DNA of 64,000 nt from contig NZ_CP081964.1 of assembly GCF_019844075.1 (NCBI RefSeq), positions 2,976,001 through 3,040,000 on the forward strand, read 5' to 3'. Positions 34,590-43,524 of this stretch are shown in pieces. The DNA is from Curtobacterium sp. TC1 (GTDB taxonomy: Bacteria; Actinomycetota; Actinomycetes; Actinomycetales; Microbacteriaceae). The position numbers and the translations under genes are program-made. Every line of letters begins with the position of its first letter. The stretch's first letter is position 1. A model generated the notes under the pieces. It did not search any database. It had not been told where the DNA came from and saw nothing but the letters and a program-made list of their open reading frames with translations.

Positions 34590-34682
34590 CGGGCCTGCGG
34601 GGCTGCGGGGCGGAAGATGGGCCGGTCACGGTGGGCGCGCGGGACGCCTGACGGCGCTCGCCCGGCGTCGCGCCCCCGGGCA

Positions 34683-34856
34683 GTCTTCGCGCCCCGACTC
34701 TTCGGGGCGCGAAGACCGCAACGGGGCGCGCAGCGCGCGCCCGTCCCGCGCAGCCGGCGCCCGTCCCGCGCCCGCCCGGCGCCCGTCCCGTATCGCGCCC
34801 CGGTGCGCGCATCGCGCCCCGACTCTCCGGGGCGCGAAGACCGCAACGGGGTGCGC
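34683..34856. repeat. Direct repeat with hairpins after the rhamnosidase gene
   Basis: Two 46-base near-identical units (34686-34731 and 34811-34856, offset 125, three mismatches) each contain a CGCGCCCCGA-CTCT-CGGGGCGCG type hairpin. The first has a perfect 15-bp stem, GTCTTCGCGCCCCGA at 34683 against 34702-34716, and should terminate the rhamnosidase transcript. Three copies of GCGCCCGTCCCG lie between them. This explains most of the 350-base gap before rhaI. Confidence 0.8.
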
Positions 34857-34878
34857 GACGCAGCACCACCCCACACGG

Positions 34879-34921
34879 TTGCGGCACTCCGCAGCAACCC
34901 GTACTGTATGAAACGATTCAA
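34879..34921 (+). promoter_or_regulatory. rhaI operon promoter with rhamnose operator site 4
   Basis: TTGCGG (34879-34884), a 17-base spacer and TACTGT (34902-34907), immediately followed by the operator ATGAAACGATTCAA (34908-34921) over the expected start site, 22 bases before the rhaI ATG. Confidence 0.68.
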
Positions 34922-34943
34922 TCGCACACGAGGAAGTGACACG

Positions 34944-36116
34944 ATGACATCGACCCCGACCTTCACCGGCATCGCCGACCAGCTCGCACGACAGCAGATC
35001 GAGCTGCCCAGCTGGGCCTTCGGCAACTCCGGCACCCGCTTCAAGGTGTTCAGCACGCCCGGCACCCCGCGCGACCCCTACGAGAAGATCGCCGACGCCG
35101 CCAAGGTGCACGAGTACACGGGCCTCGCCCCGACCGTGGCACTGCACATCCCCTGGGACCTCGTCGACGACTTCGCCGACCTCAAGCGCCACGCGGAAGA
35201 GCACGGCGTCGCGCTCGGGACGATCAACTCGAACACGTTCCAGGACGACGACTACAAATTCGGCGCCCTCACCCACACGGACGCGAGCATCCGGCAGAAG
35301 GCGATCGACCACCACCTGCGCTGCATCGACGTGATGGACGCCACCGGCAGCCGCGACCTGAAGATCTGGCTCGCCGAGGGCTCGAACTACCCCGGCCAGG
35401 CCGACATGCGTGAACGCCAGGACCGTCTGCACGAGTCGCTCAGCACGATCTACGACCGCCTCGGTACCGACCAGCGGCTGGTGCTCGAGTACAAGTTCTT
35501 CGAGCCGTCGTTCTACCACACCGACGTGCCGGACTGGGGCACGAGCTACGTGCAGACGTCGGCGCTCGGCGACAAGGCGATGGTCTGCCTCGACACCGGC
35601 CACCACGCTCCCGGCACGAACATCGAGTTCATCGTGATGCAGCTCCTGCGCCTCGGCAAGCTCGGCAGCTTCGACTTCAACTCGCGCTTCTACGCCGACG
35701 ACGACCTGATCGTGGGTGCCGCTGACCCGTTCCAGCTGTTCCGCATCCTGGTCGAGGTCATCCGCGGCGGCGGCTACGACAACCCCGACGTCGCGTTCAT
35801 GCTCGACCAGTGCCACAACATCGAGGACAAGATCCCCGGGCAGATCCGCTCCGTGCTCAACGTGCAGGAGATGACGGCCCGGGCGCTGCTCCTCGACCGC
35901 GTCGCCCTGACGGCCGCGCAGGAGGCGCACGACGTCCTCGGCGCGAACGAGGTCTTCATGGACGCGTACCAGACCGACGTCCGAGCAGACCTCGCGGCCT
36001 GGCGCGAGTCCCGCGGCCTGCCGGCGAACCCGATGCGCGCGTACCTGGAGTCGGGCTACCAGCAGTCGATCGCCGAGGACCGCGTCGGCGGCGTCCAGGC
36101 CGGCTGGGGTGCGTAG
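34944..36116 (+). CDS. rhaI: L-rhamnose isomerase
   Basis: 390 residues from the ATG at 34944 behind GAGGAAG. It is the RhaI type (Pseudomonas/Bacillus lineage) rather than RhaA: WAFGNSGTRFKVF near the start, NTFQDDDYKFGALTH, LEYKFFEPSFYHTDVPDWG and CLDTGHHAPGTN carry the metal-binding Glu, Asp and His of the TIM barrel, and FDFNSRFYADDDL follows. It converts L-rhamnose to L-rhamnulose. First gene of the four-gene catabolic operon. Confidence 0.95.
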   Translation: MTSTPTFTGIADQLARQQIELPSWAFGNSGTRFKVFSTPGTPRDPYEKIADAAKVHEYTGLAPTVALHIPWDLVDDFADLKRHAEEHGVALGTINSNTFQDDDYKFGALTHTDASIRQKAIDHHLRCIDVMDATGSRDLKIWLAEGSNYPGQADMRERQDRLHESLSTIYDRLGTDQRLVLEYKFFEPSFYHTDVPDWGTSYVQTSALGDKAMVCLDTGHHAPGTNIEFIVMQLLRLGKLGSFDFNSRFYADDDLIVGAADPFQLFRILVEVIRGGGYDNPDVAFMLDQCHNIEDKIPGQIRSVLNVQEMTARALLLDRVALTAAQEAHDVLGANEVFMDAYQTDVRADLAAWRESRGLPANPMRAYLESGYQQSIAEDRVGGVQAGWGA

Positions 36117-36120
36117 ACAC

Positions 36121-38205
36121 ATGACACACACACTGGAGGCACGGGTGGATCCCGCAACGCAGCGCACCGATGCAGACGCGACGATCAGGGCGCTCATCGC
36201 GCGTTCGAACGCGCTCGGCTCGGATCCGCGGATCACGAACTACGCGGGCGGCAACACCTCGGCGAAGGGCACCGCGACCGACCCGGTGACCGGCGAACCG
36301 GTCGAGCTGCTCTGGGTGAAGGGCTCCGGGGGCGACCTCGGCACCCTCACCCCGGCGGGCCTCGCAGTCCTGCGCGTCGACCGCGTCCGTGCGCTCCAGG
36401 CGGTCTACCCCGGAGTCGAGCGCGAGGACGAGATGGTCGCCGCGTTCGACTACACGCTGCACGGCAAGGGTGGTGCCGCCCCGTCCATCGACACGGCGAT
36501 GCACGCCCTGGTGGACGCCGCGCACGTCGACCACCTGCACCCGGACGCCGGCATCGCGATCGCCACGGCGGCGGACGGTCCGGCCCTGACGGGGACGATC
36601 TTCGGCGACAAGGTGGTGTGGGTGCCGTGGCGCCGCCCGGGGTTCCAGCTCGGGCTCGACATCGCGGCCGTCAAGCGGGAGCACCCGCAAGCGATCGGGA
36701 CGGTCCTGGGCGGCCACGGCATCACGGCCTGGGGCGACACGAGCGACGAAGCCGAAGCGAACTCCCGCTGGATCATCGACACCGCCGAGCAGTACATCGC
36801 GGAGCACGGGAAGGCCGACCCGTTCGGAGAGCCCCGAGCAGGCTTCGAGGCGCTGCCGACCGACGAACGCCACGCACGCGCCGCCGCCCTCGCCCCGACC
36901 ATCCGGGGCATCGCCGGCCACGACAAGCCGGTGGTGGGCCACTTCACCGACAGCGACGTCGTCCTCGACTTCCTGGCGGCCTCGCGCGCCGAGGAGCTCG
37001 CCGCGCTCGGCACCAGCTGCCCGGACCACTTCCTGCGCACCAAGGTCAAGCCGCTCATCCTCGACCTGCCGGCCACGGCCACCGTCGAGGAGCAGAGCGC
37101 CCGCCTGCACGAACTCCACGAGCAGTACCGCGCGGACTACCAGGCGTACTACGACCGCCACGCCGACGCGACGAGCCCCGCCATCCGCGGTGCCGACCCG
37201 CTCATCGTGCTGGTCCCCGGTGTCGGGATGTTCTCGTACGGCAAGGACGCCCAGACCGCCCGCGTCGCCGGCGAGTTCTACGTCAACGCGATCAACGTCA
37301 TGCGCGGCGCCGAGTCACTCAGCACCTACGCCCCCATCGACGAGGCCGAGAAGTTCCGGATCGAGTACTGGGCCCTCGAAGAGGCGAAGCTGCAGCGGAT
37401 GCCGCCTGCGAAGAAGCTCGCCACCCGCATCGCCCTGGTCACCGGCGCCGCGAGCGGCATCGGCAAGGCGATCGCGAAGCGCCTGGCCGCCGAGGGCGCC
37501 GCGGTCGTCATCGCCGACCTCGACCTGGGGAAGGCGCAGGCAGCCGCCGCCGAGATCGGGAACACCGACCAGGCGATCGGCCTCGCGGCGAACGTCACCG
37601 ACGCCGCCGCGATCGACCAGGCGGTCCAGCAGACGCTGCTGCACTTCGGCGGCCTCGACCTCGTCGTCAACAACGCCGGGCTGTCGCTGAGCAAGAGCCT
37701 GCTCGACACCACCGAACAGGACTGGGACCTGCAGCACGACGTCATGGCCAAGGGCTCGTTCCTGGTGTCCAAGGCGGCGGCGAAGGTCCTCATCGAACAG
37801 GGCCTCGGCGGCGACATCGTCTACATCTCGTCGAAGAACTCGGTGTTCGCCGGCCCGAACAACATCGCGTACTCGGCGACGAAGGCCGACCAGGCGCACC
37901 AGGTCCGGTTGTTGGCAGCGGAGCTCGGTGAGCACGGCGTCCGCGTCAACGGGATCAACCCCGACGGCGTCGTCCGCGGCTCGGGGATCTTCGCGAGCGG
38001 CTGGGGTGCGAACCGCGCGAAGACCTACGGCATCGAGGAACAGGACCTCGGTGCGTTCTACGCCCAGCGCACGATCCTCAAGCGCGAGGTCGTGCCCGAG
38101 AACGTCGCGAACGCCGTCTACGCCATCTGCACGGACGACTTCTCGCACACGACCGGACTGCACGTGCCCGTCGACGCCGGCGTCGCCGCGGCGTTCCTGA
38201 GGTAG
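36121..38205 (+). CDS. rhaEW: Bifunctional rhamnulose-1-phosphate aldolase / lactaldehyde dehydrogenase
   Basis: 694 residues from the ATG at 36121. The N-terminal class II aldolase domain (about 25-400) has NYAGGNTSAKG and the metal-binding HVDHLHPD; the C-terminal SDR domain (about 430-694) has VTGAASGIGKA near 439, NNAG and YSATK near 583. The aldolase splits L-rhamnulose 1-phosphate into dihydroxyacetone phosphate and L-lactaldehyde; the SDR domain oxidises the latter to L-lactate. This is the RhaEW fusion known from Bacillus, Streptomyces and Chloroflexus pathways. It begins four bases after rhaI. Confidence 0.93.
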   Translation: MTHTLEARVDPATQRTDADATIRALIARSNALGSDPRITNYAGGNTSAKGTATDPVTGEPVELLWVKGSGGDLGTLTPAGLAVLRVDRVRALQAVYPGVEREDEMVAAFDYTLHGKGGAAPSIDTAMHALVDAAHVDHLHPDAGIAIATAADGPALTGTIFGDKVVWVPWRRPGFQLGLDIAAVKREHPQAIGTVLGGHGITAWGDTSDEAEANSRWIIDTAEQYIAEHGKADPFGEPRAGFEALPTDERHARAAALAPTIRGIAGHDKPVVGHFTDSDVVLDFLAASRAEELAALGTSCPDHFLRTKVKPLILDLPATATVEEQSARLHELHEQYRADYQAYYDRHADATSPAIRGADPLIVLVPGVGMFSYGKDAQTARVAGEFYVNAINVMRGAESLSTYAPIDEAEKFRIEYWALEEAKLQRMPPAKKLATRIALVTGAASGIGKAIAKRLAAEGAAVVIADLDLGKAQAAAAEIGNTDQAIGLAANVTDAAAIDQAVQQTLLHFGGLDLVVNNAGLSLSKSLLDTTEQDWDLQHDVMAKGSFLVSKAAAKVLIEQGLGGDIVYISSKNSVFAGPNNIAYSATKADQAHQVRLLAAELGEHGVRVNGINPDGVVRGSGIFASGWGANRAKTYGIEEQDLGAFYAQRTILKREVVPENVANAVYAICTDDFSHTTGLHVPVDAGVAAAFLR

Positions 38206-38209
38206 TCAC

Positions 38210-39685
38210 ATGACGCACAGCGGCACCGTGGCCGCGGTCGACCTCGGCGCGACGAGCGGCCGGGTGATCCTCGGGCACGTCGACACCGACGGCGTCCGGA
38301 TGGAGCACGTCGCCCGGTTCCCGAACGGTCCCGTCACCCTGCACGAGCACGACCGCGAGGCCCTGCACTGGGACGTCGTGGAGCTGTACCGGCAGGTGAC
38401 CGACGGCCTCCGTCAGGCGTTCGCCGCGCACCCCGAGATCGTCAGCATCGGCATCGACTCGTGGGCGGTCGACTACGGACTGCTCCGCGACGGCCGACTG
38501 CTGGGACTGCCCTCCCACTACCGCGACGAGCGGCACGAGGGCGGCGTCGAGGGAGTGCACGAGCGGCTCGACGCAGCCGAGCTGTACGCCCGGAACGGTC
38601 TGCAGCACCTGCCCTTCAACACGGTGTTCCAGTTCGCCGCCGACCCGTCCCTGCAGCTCGCGCAGCGCGCGCTGCTCATCCCCGACCTGCTCGGCTACTG
38701 GCTCACCGGTGTCGAGGCGGCCGAGCGCACCAACGCATCGACGACCGGGGCACTGAACGCGACCACCCGCGGGTGGGATCCGGCGCTGCGGGCTGCTGCG
38801 GGCCTCCCGGCCGGCCTCCTGCCCACCCTGCGCGACCCGGGCGACCGACTCGGGCCCCTGCTGCCCGCCGTCGCCGACCTGGTCGGCGGCACCGCGCCCG
38901 TCACGCTCGTCGGCTCGCACGACACCGCTTCGGCCGTCGTCGCGGTCCCCGCGACCGAACCGGACTTCGCGTACATCTCGTCGGGCACCTGGTCGCTCGT
39001 CGGCGTCGAGCTCGACGCACCCGTCCTGTCGGACGCGGCGCGCGACGCGAACTGCACCAACGAGGGCGGGGTCGACGGCCGCGTCCGCTTCCTCAAGAAC
39101 GTGTCCGGACTGTGGTTGCTGTCCGAGAGCGTCCGGACCTGGGAGCGTGGTGGCGCTTCGCTCGACCTGGAGGCCCTGCTCGCCTCCGCCGCGGCCGTCA
39201 CCGCCCCGGTCCCCGTCTTCGACCCCGCCGACGAGTCGTTCACGGCCCCTGGCGACATGCCGGCGCGCATCGCCGCGTGGTGCGGCGCGCACGGGCTGAG
39301 CGCGCCCGCGTCGCGGGCGGAGTTCGTGCGGTCGATCCTCGAGTCGCTGGCCACCGCGTACGCGGACACCCTCACGACGATCGGTGCCATCACGGGCAAA
39401 GACGTCCGACAGGTGCACATCGTCGGTGGCGGATCGCAGAACCGGCTGCTCTGCCAGCTGACGGCTGACCGCACCGGATTGCCCGTCCTGGCCGGACCTG
39501 TCGAGGCGACAGCACTCGGCAACATCCTCGTGCAGGCGCGGGCCGCCGGACTCGGAGGCCTGGGTGGCGCGTCGCTCGAGGCCCTGCGCGCGACGATCGC
39601 CCGCACCGTCGAGCCCGTCCGGTACACCCCTCGGGCCGATCACACCTCCCCACAATCCACTCCGAGACGTAGGATGTCTGTATGA
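38210..39685 (+). CDS. rhaB: L-rhamnulokinase
   Basis: 491-residue FGGY kinase: [15 protein letters not shown] at the N-terminus (the GATSGR form is typical of RhaB), [35 protein letters not shown] and [19 protein letters not shown]. It phosphorylates L-rhamnulose at O-1 using ATP. Starts four bases after rhaEW and overlaps lldD by four bases, so the operon is tightly coupled. The C-terminal tail of about 25 residues is Arg/Pro-rich and not conserved. Confidence 0.93.
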   Translation: MTHSGTVAAVDLGATSGRVILGHVDTDGVRMEHVARFPNGPVTLHEHDREALHWDVVELYRQVTDGLRQAFAAHPEIVSIGIDSWAVDYGLLRDGRLLGLPSHYRDERHEGGVEGVHERLDAAELYARNGLQHLPFNTVFQFAADPSLQLAQRALLIPDLLGYWLTGVEAAERTNASTTGALNATTRGWDPALRAAAGLPAGLLPTLRDPGDRLGPLLPAVADLVGGTAPVTLVGSHDTASAVVAVPATEPDFAYISSGTWSLVGVELDAPVLSDAARDANCTNEGGVDGRVRFLKNVSGLWLLSESVRTWERGGASLDLEALLASAAAVTAPVPVFDPADESFTAPGDMPARIAAWCGAHGLSAPASRAEFVRSILESLATAYADTLTTIGAITGKDVRQVHIVGGGSQNRLLCQLTADRTGLPVLAGPVEATALGNILVQARAAGLGGLGGASLEALRATIARTVEPVRYTPRADHTSPQSTPRRRMSV

Positions 39686-41007
39686 CCTCGATCGACGACC
39701 AGCACCGAGTCGACCCCGCGACCGGGGCTCCGGCAGCGACCCCCGGGGCACCGTCGACCCGGCGGACACCGATCAAGCGGCAGCTGCCGACGGTGCGCGA
39801 CCTCGCGCCGCTCATGCAGTTCAAGAAGCCCTCACTGCCGGGTCGGCGACAGCGGCTCGAGTCGGCCCTGACGATCTGGGACCTGCGCGACATCGCCGCT
39901 CGACGCACACCGAAAGCCGCGTTCGACTACACCGAGGGCGCCGCCGAGGCCGAGATCTCGCTCGCCCGCGCCCGCCAGGCATTCGAGGACATCGAGTTCA
40001 CGCCCGCGATCCTGCGCGACGTGTCGTCCGTGGACACCTCGCGCTCGGTGTTGGGTGCGCCGGTCGCGTACCCGTTCGGCATCGCCCCCACCGGGTTCAC
40101 GCGCATGATGCAGACCGAGGGCGAGCGGGCCGGCGCCCGGGCAGCCGGACGCGCGGGCATCCCGTTCTCGCTCTCCACCATGGGCACCACCGCCATCGAG
40201 GACGTCCGCGACGCCAACCCGAACGGCCGCAACTGGTTCCAGCTGTACATGTGGAAGGACCGCGAGAAGTCGATGGCGCTGGTCTCCCGCGCCGAGAAGG
40301 CCGGGTTCGACACCCTCCTCGTCACCGTGGACGTGCCCGTCGCCGGCGCGCGCCTCCGGGACAAGCGGAACGGGTTCTCGATCCCGCCGCAGCTGAGCGC
40401 CCGGACCGTGCTGAACGCCATCCCGCGACCGTGGTGGTGGTTCGACTTCCTGACCACCGAGCCGCTGGCCTTCGCGTCGCTCGACCGGTGGTCCGGCACC
40501 GTCGGGGAGCTCCTCGACCACATGTTCGACCCCACCGTCACCTACGAGGACCTCGCCTGGATCCGCGACCAGTGGAAGGGCAAGGTCGTCGTCAAGGGCG
40601 TGCAGTCCCTGGCGGACGCGAAGCGCTTGGCCGAGATGGGCGTCGACGGGATCACACTGTCGAACCACGGCGGTCGCCAGCTCGACCGGGCACCCGTACC
40701 GTTCCACCTGCTGCCCTCCGTGGTCAAGGAGGTCGGCACGGACACCGAGGTGCACCTCGACACCGGCATCATGTCCGGCGCGGACATCGTCGCCGCCGTG
40801 GCGCTCGGGGCGAAGTTCACCATGGTCGGCCGGGCCTACCTGTACGGGCTGATGGCGGGCGGCGAGGCCGGCGTCGACCGGATGATCCAGATCCTGTCGG
40901 AGCAGATCGAGCGGACGATGCGGCTGCTCGGGGTCACGTCGCTCGACGAGCTCGAGCCCGGGCACGTGACGCAGCTGCAGCGGTTGCAGCCGGTACGGCG
41001 CGGCTGA
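39682..41007 (+). CDS. lldD: L-lactate dehydrogenase (FMN-dependent, alpha-hydroxy-acid family)
   Basis: 441 residues. After a disordered N-terminal 45 residues comes the FMN TIM barrel: [33 protein letters not shown], and the catalytic His329 and nearby Arg in [10 protein letters not shown], then [20 protein letters not shown] for FMN phosphate. It oxidises L-lactate to pyruvate, delivering electrons to the respiratory chain. Placed last in the rhamnose operon with an ATGA overlap, it completes the conversion of the lactaldehyde branch to pyruvate. Confidence 0.9.
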   Translation: MTSIDDQHRVDPATGAPAATPGAPSTRRTPIKRQLPTVRDLAPLMQFKKPSLPGRRQRLESALTIWDLRDIAARRTPKAAFDYTEGAAEAEISLARARQAFEDIEFTPAILRDVSSVDTSRSVLGAPVAYPFGIAPTGFTRMMQTEGERAGARAAGRAGIPFSLSTMGTTAIEDVRDANPNGRNWFQLYMWKDREKSMALVSRAEKAGFDTLLVTVDVPVAGARLRDKRNGFSIPPQLSARTVLNAIPRPWWWFDFLTTEPLAFASLDRWSGTVGELLDHMFDPTVTYEDLAWIRDQWKGKVVVKGVQSLADAKRLAEMGVDGITLSNHGGRQLDRAPVPFHLLPSVVKEVGTDTEVHLDTGIMSGADIVAAVALGAKFTMVGRAYLYGLMAGGEAGVDRMIQILSEQIERTMRLLGVTSLDELEPGHVTQLQRLQPVRRG

Positions 41008-41056
41008 GGCTGCGGGCTGCGGGCTGCCCGCCGTTCACCGCGCGTTCGACTGCTGA

Positions 41057-41076
41057 TTCGGGCGATTACCCCCGAA
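41057..41076. promoter_or_regulatory. Inverted repeat upstream of the GH16 gene
   Basis: TTCGGG-N8-CCCGAA, perfect 6-bp arms, in the 280-base region between lldD and the GH16 gene. Possible operator; no regulator gene is adjacent. Confidence 0.35.
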
Positions 41077-41220
41077 CAGGGCACAAATGATGCAAGATGT
41101 CCGTGGACGCGTCACCGAACCCCTCGGCATCCTGCCCCCTGGCGCGCCGTCCCCTCCCCGCATCCTGCGCCCGAGCACCACGAGGAGCCCGACATCTCGA
41201 CCCGAAGCACGTGCACGCCC

Positions 41221-41295
41221 ATGCGCGGCACGACCCCCGCGACCACCACGCCCATCACCTCCACCACCTCCACGACCGAGCGGCACATCCGATGA
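41221..41295 (+). CDS. Small upstream ORF overlapping the GH16 start
   Basis: A 24-codon ORF starting MRGTTPATTTPITSTTS and ending at a TGA that overlaps the ATG of the GH16 gene (ATGA). Nearly every codon ends in G or C, as in real genes here. There is no good ribosome site before this ATG; a perfect GAGGAG lies in front of an in-frame ATC at 41194, so translation could begin earlier at a non-standard codon. It could couple translation to the GH16 gene. Uncertain. Confidence 0.3.
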   Translation: MRGTTPATTTPITSTTSTTERHIR

Positions 41296-42281
41296 GCCGC
41301 CGTCGCGCGATCCTGGCGGCAGCGACCGCCGGTTGCCTGGCACTCGGAGTCCCCACCGCCTCCGCCGCCTCCGCTGACAGCTGGTGGGGTTGGGGCGGAC
41401 ACCGCCACGGGCAGCACGCCCCGGTGACCCCCACTCCCACCCCCTCGGACACTGCGACCCCGGCCCCGTCGGACGACGACGAGTCGGACGCGACGCCGAC
41501 GGAGACGCCCGCGCCGACCGCCGAGGCCGCGCCGATCGAGGACACCACCCCGACCGCGGAACCCGAGGCAGCAGATCCGTCGGACGAGCCGTCGTCCGAC
41601 GGAGAGGCCGAGGGCTCGACTGAACCGCAGGACGAGGTCGCCGAGACTCCTGACGCAGCCGCCGCGCCGGACGCCTCGTTCGTCGAGGACTTCACCACCG
41701 ACGCCGTCACCGGCCTCGTCTCGCGGCTCTACCCGCAGTCGTGGCAGCCCTACCCCGACGGCACCTCCGGCATCTACGCGCCGAGCAAGACCGTCTCGGT
41801 GCACGACGGCGTCATGGACGTCGCCCTCGGCACCGGCGCCGGAGCAGCCGGCACGTTCGGTTCCTCCGCCGGAGCCTGGGACCACGTCGGCGGCTCGTTC
41901 TCCGTCCGTGCCAAGGCGACCGGTGGCGACGGCAACGGCGCGGCGTTCATGCTGTGGCCGACGTCGGGCACCTGGTCCGACGGTGAGATCGACTTCCCCG
42001 AGGGCAACTTCGAGGACAGCCCCTCGGCGTTCCACCACTCGATGACCCCGGGCAAGGAAGCCGACCGCGTCCAGATCGGTACCGGCGTCTCGTGGCGCGA
42101 CTGGCACACCTACACGGTGGACTGGGTGCCCGGCGAGTCGGTCACCTACAGCGTCGACGGCAAGGTCCTGGACACCGTCACCCACGACGTGCCGACGACG
42201 CCGCACCGCTTCATGTTCCAGGTCGGCAACTGGGGCGACCAGGGCAACCTGCTCATCGACTGGGTCTCCACCACGGAGTGA
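41292..42281 (+). CDS. Secreted GH16 glycoside hydrolase with acidic Pro/Thr linker
   Basis: 329 residues. MSRRRAILAAATAGCLALGV...ASA is a signal peptide. Residues about 35-135 form a low-complexity linker rich in Pro, Thr, Asp and Glu, with an HRHGQH patch. The C-terminal GH16 jelly-roll has the catalytic motif at 230-237, DGEIDFPE (nucleophile Glu232, Asp234, acid/base Glu237), and WVPGESVTYSVDGK. It likely cuts a beta-1,3- or mixed glucan or a galactan outside the cell. An in-frame upstream ATG at 41097 would add a His-rich leader and destroy the signal peptide position, so I prefer 41292. Confidence 0.8.
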   Translation: MSRRRAILAAATAGCLALGVPTASAASADSWWGWGGHRHGQHAPVTPTPTPSDTATPAPSDDDESDATPTETPAPTAEAAPIEDTTPTAEPEAADPSDEPSSDGEAEGSTEPQDEVAETPDAAAAPDASFVEDFTTDAVTGLVSRLYPQSWQPYPDGTSGIYAPSKTVSVHDGVMDVALGTGAGAAGTFGSSAGAWDHVGGSFSVRAKATGGDGNGAAFMLWPTSGTWSDGEIDFPEGNFEDSPSAFHHSMTPGKEADRVQIGTGVSWRDWHTYTVDWVPGESVTYSVDGKVLDTVTHDVPTTPHRFMFQVGNWGDQGNLLIDWVSTTE

Positions 42282-42320
42282 GCGCTCGGCCCACAGAGTG
42301 AGCGTTCGGCCACTGAGTGC

Positions 42321-42363
42321 GCAGAAGACGTCGGGTCCCTCGCGGGTACCCGACGTCTTCTGC
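42321..42363. terminator. GH16 terminator hairpin (GTGAGCAGAA class)
   Basis: Perfect 16-bp stem, GCAGAAGACGTCGGGT against its complement, 11-base loop, 40 bases after the GH16 stop. Two GAGTGAGCG(C/T)TCGGCC direct repeats precede it. The right arm continues into TTCTGCTCAC as in the hairpin at 24432. Confidence 0.85.
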
Positions 42364-42527
42364 TCACCGGGTCGCTGACCCGTCATGGTCGATGCTGAAC
42401 TCGGACTCGGCACGGATCCACGTCGAACCGGTTCCGTGGCGGAGTTCCTGCCGAGACGGGTGCTGGATCGACGTGATCAGACGCAGTACCCCGCACCGGG
42501 CTGGTGCGGGGCGTTCGTCGTGGGGAA

Positions 42528-42728
42528 TCAGTGCTGGCGTGCGCGGCGGCGGTGCCGGATCGTGGTGCCGAGGTAGCAGCCACCTGCGGACGCGGCGAGG
42601 GCGACCGCGAACGCACCCGCGATCTGGTTCGGGGTGCCGATCGTGGCCGCGGCGATCGCGGACCCAGCGGTGACGAGACCGATGGTGACGACGGTGGCGA
42701 GCGTGACACTACTCAGGATCTTCGACAT
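42528..42728 (-). CDS. Two-TM mini-protein (possible immunity partner)
   Basis: 66 residues: MSKILSSVTLATVVTIGLVT then AGSAIAAATI as helix 1 (5-30), a short loop GTPNQ, helix 2 at about 36-56 and a strongly basic end HRRRARQH. GGAGGGG precedes the ATG at 42728. It lies 17 bases downstream of a secreted peptide gene on the same strand and begins with the same MSK, so both are likely made together. The size and topology suit a bacteriocin immunity or anchoring protein, but there is no recognised family. Confidence 0.62.
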   Translation of the reverse strand: MSKILSSVTLATVVTIGLVTAGSAIAAATIGTPNQIAGAFAVALAASAGGCYLGTTIRHRRRARQH

Positions 42729-42745
42729 GAGCTGTCCCCTCCGTT

Positions 42746-43300
42746 CTACGCGCAGCGTGGCTTCTTGTTCGTGACGGGGTAGACCCGGAGTGACTTCATG
42801 CCGCATCGCACGCCGCCGCTCGTCGTGACAGCCACGGTCGCGATGGTGATCGCCACCGAGGCGACCGCGCACACAACGGGACCGAGGACGCAGATGCCAG
42901 CGGTCAGGCCCGCAGCGGCACCACTGATGATGAGATTCTGGTCGAACGCGTTGAACCCGACGTAGACGCCACCGTAGCTGTCGGACCCGGCCGAGAGACG
43001 GGCATCCGGGTTGGTTTCGTTGAGCTCCATCGTGAAACCGTTGCCGCTGTCGATGGTGATGCCCCGAGAACCATCGGCGTGGACCGTCTCCTTGGTGACG
43101 GCCCCGGCGGCGCGGGCCTCAGCGATAGCTTCGTTGACCATCTCTGGCGTGATCTCGGGGTGCGTCTGAGAGACATTGACCACGGTGGGCGCAGCAGTCG
43201 CCGCGTCAGCGGCGTTCGCAGCGGGAGCCAGGATCAGGCTCCCTGCGACGAGTGCGCCAGCGGCAGCAATTCCAACCAGAGACGTGCGGAACTTCGACAT
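42746..43300 (-). CDS. Secreted cysteine-containing protein with hydrophobic glycine/alanine-rich C-terminus
   Basis: 184 residues; signal peptide MSKFRTSLVGIAAAGALVAG ending at PAANA-AD (30/31). The mature part starts with a hydrophilic segment (31-115), then a hydrophobic Ala/Val/Gly region at about 122-160 (IISGAAAGLTAGICVLGPVV onward) and a basic tail with RCGMKSLRVYPVTNKKPRCA. Cys137, 144, 166 and 183 could form two disulfides. This layout recalls leader-plus-core bacteriocins or membrane-active toxins, but no family is recognised. AAGGGG precedes the ATG and a strong promoter lies upstream; a two-TM protein follows. Confidence 0.65.
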   Translation of the reverse strand: MSKFRTSLVGIAAAGALVAGSLILAPAANAADAATAAPTVVNVSQTHPEITPEMVNEAIAEARAAGAVTKETVHADGSRGITIDSGNGFTMELNETNPDARLSAGSDSYGGVYVGFNAFDQNLIISGAAAGLTAGICVLGPVVCAVASVAITIATVAVTTSGGVRCGMKSLRVYPVTNKKPRCA

Positions 43301-43356
43301 TCGTTCAACCCCTTGTGATGCGTTCCCGGTGGCCGCATTGCCTCCCGGTGACCAGG

Positions 43357-43385
43357 ACGATAGCCCCCCATACGGTTACCGTCAA
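43357..43385 (-). promoter_or_regulatory. Promoter of the secreted peptide pair
   Basis: On the complement strand TTGACG (43380-43385), a 17-base spacer and TATCGT (43357-43362), about 57 bases before the ATG at 43300. One of the best promoter matches in the window. Confidence 0.6.
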
Positions 43386-43524
43386 CATGAGAAATACCAT
43401 GCTGCAGGATCAGAACCGGTCTGCGGAACTCCTCCAGTCGCGAATGGCGGGTGGGTGCCGTGCCCTGGTTCAGGCAATGCGCCCGGCCCGAGCGGGCTCC
43501 GACTCCGTCCCGTCATTCGTTGCG

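Noticed and set aside
41097..41291. His-rich N-terminal extension of the GH16 protein
   Set aside because: It would put 65 residues before a clear signal peptide; the His-rich stretch comes from CAC/CAT-rich DNA. Kept only as a remark.
41087..41377. 96-codon Pro/Arg-rich frame before the GH16 gene
   Set aside because: It runs through the GH16 signal peptide in another frame and has no coding signature; the 24-codon ATGA-coupled ORF is the only upstream frame worth noting.
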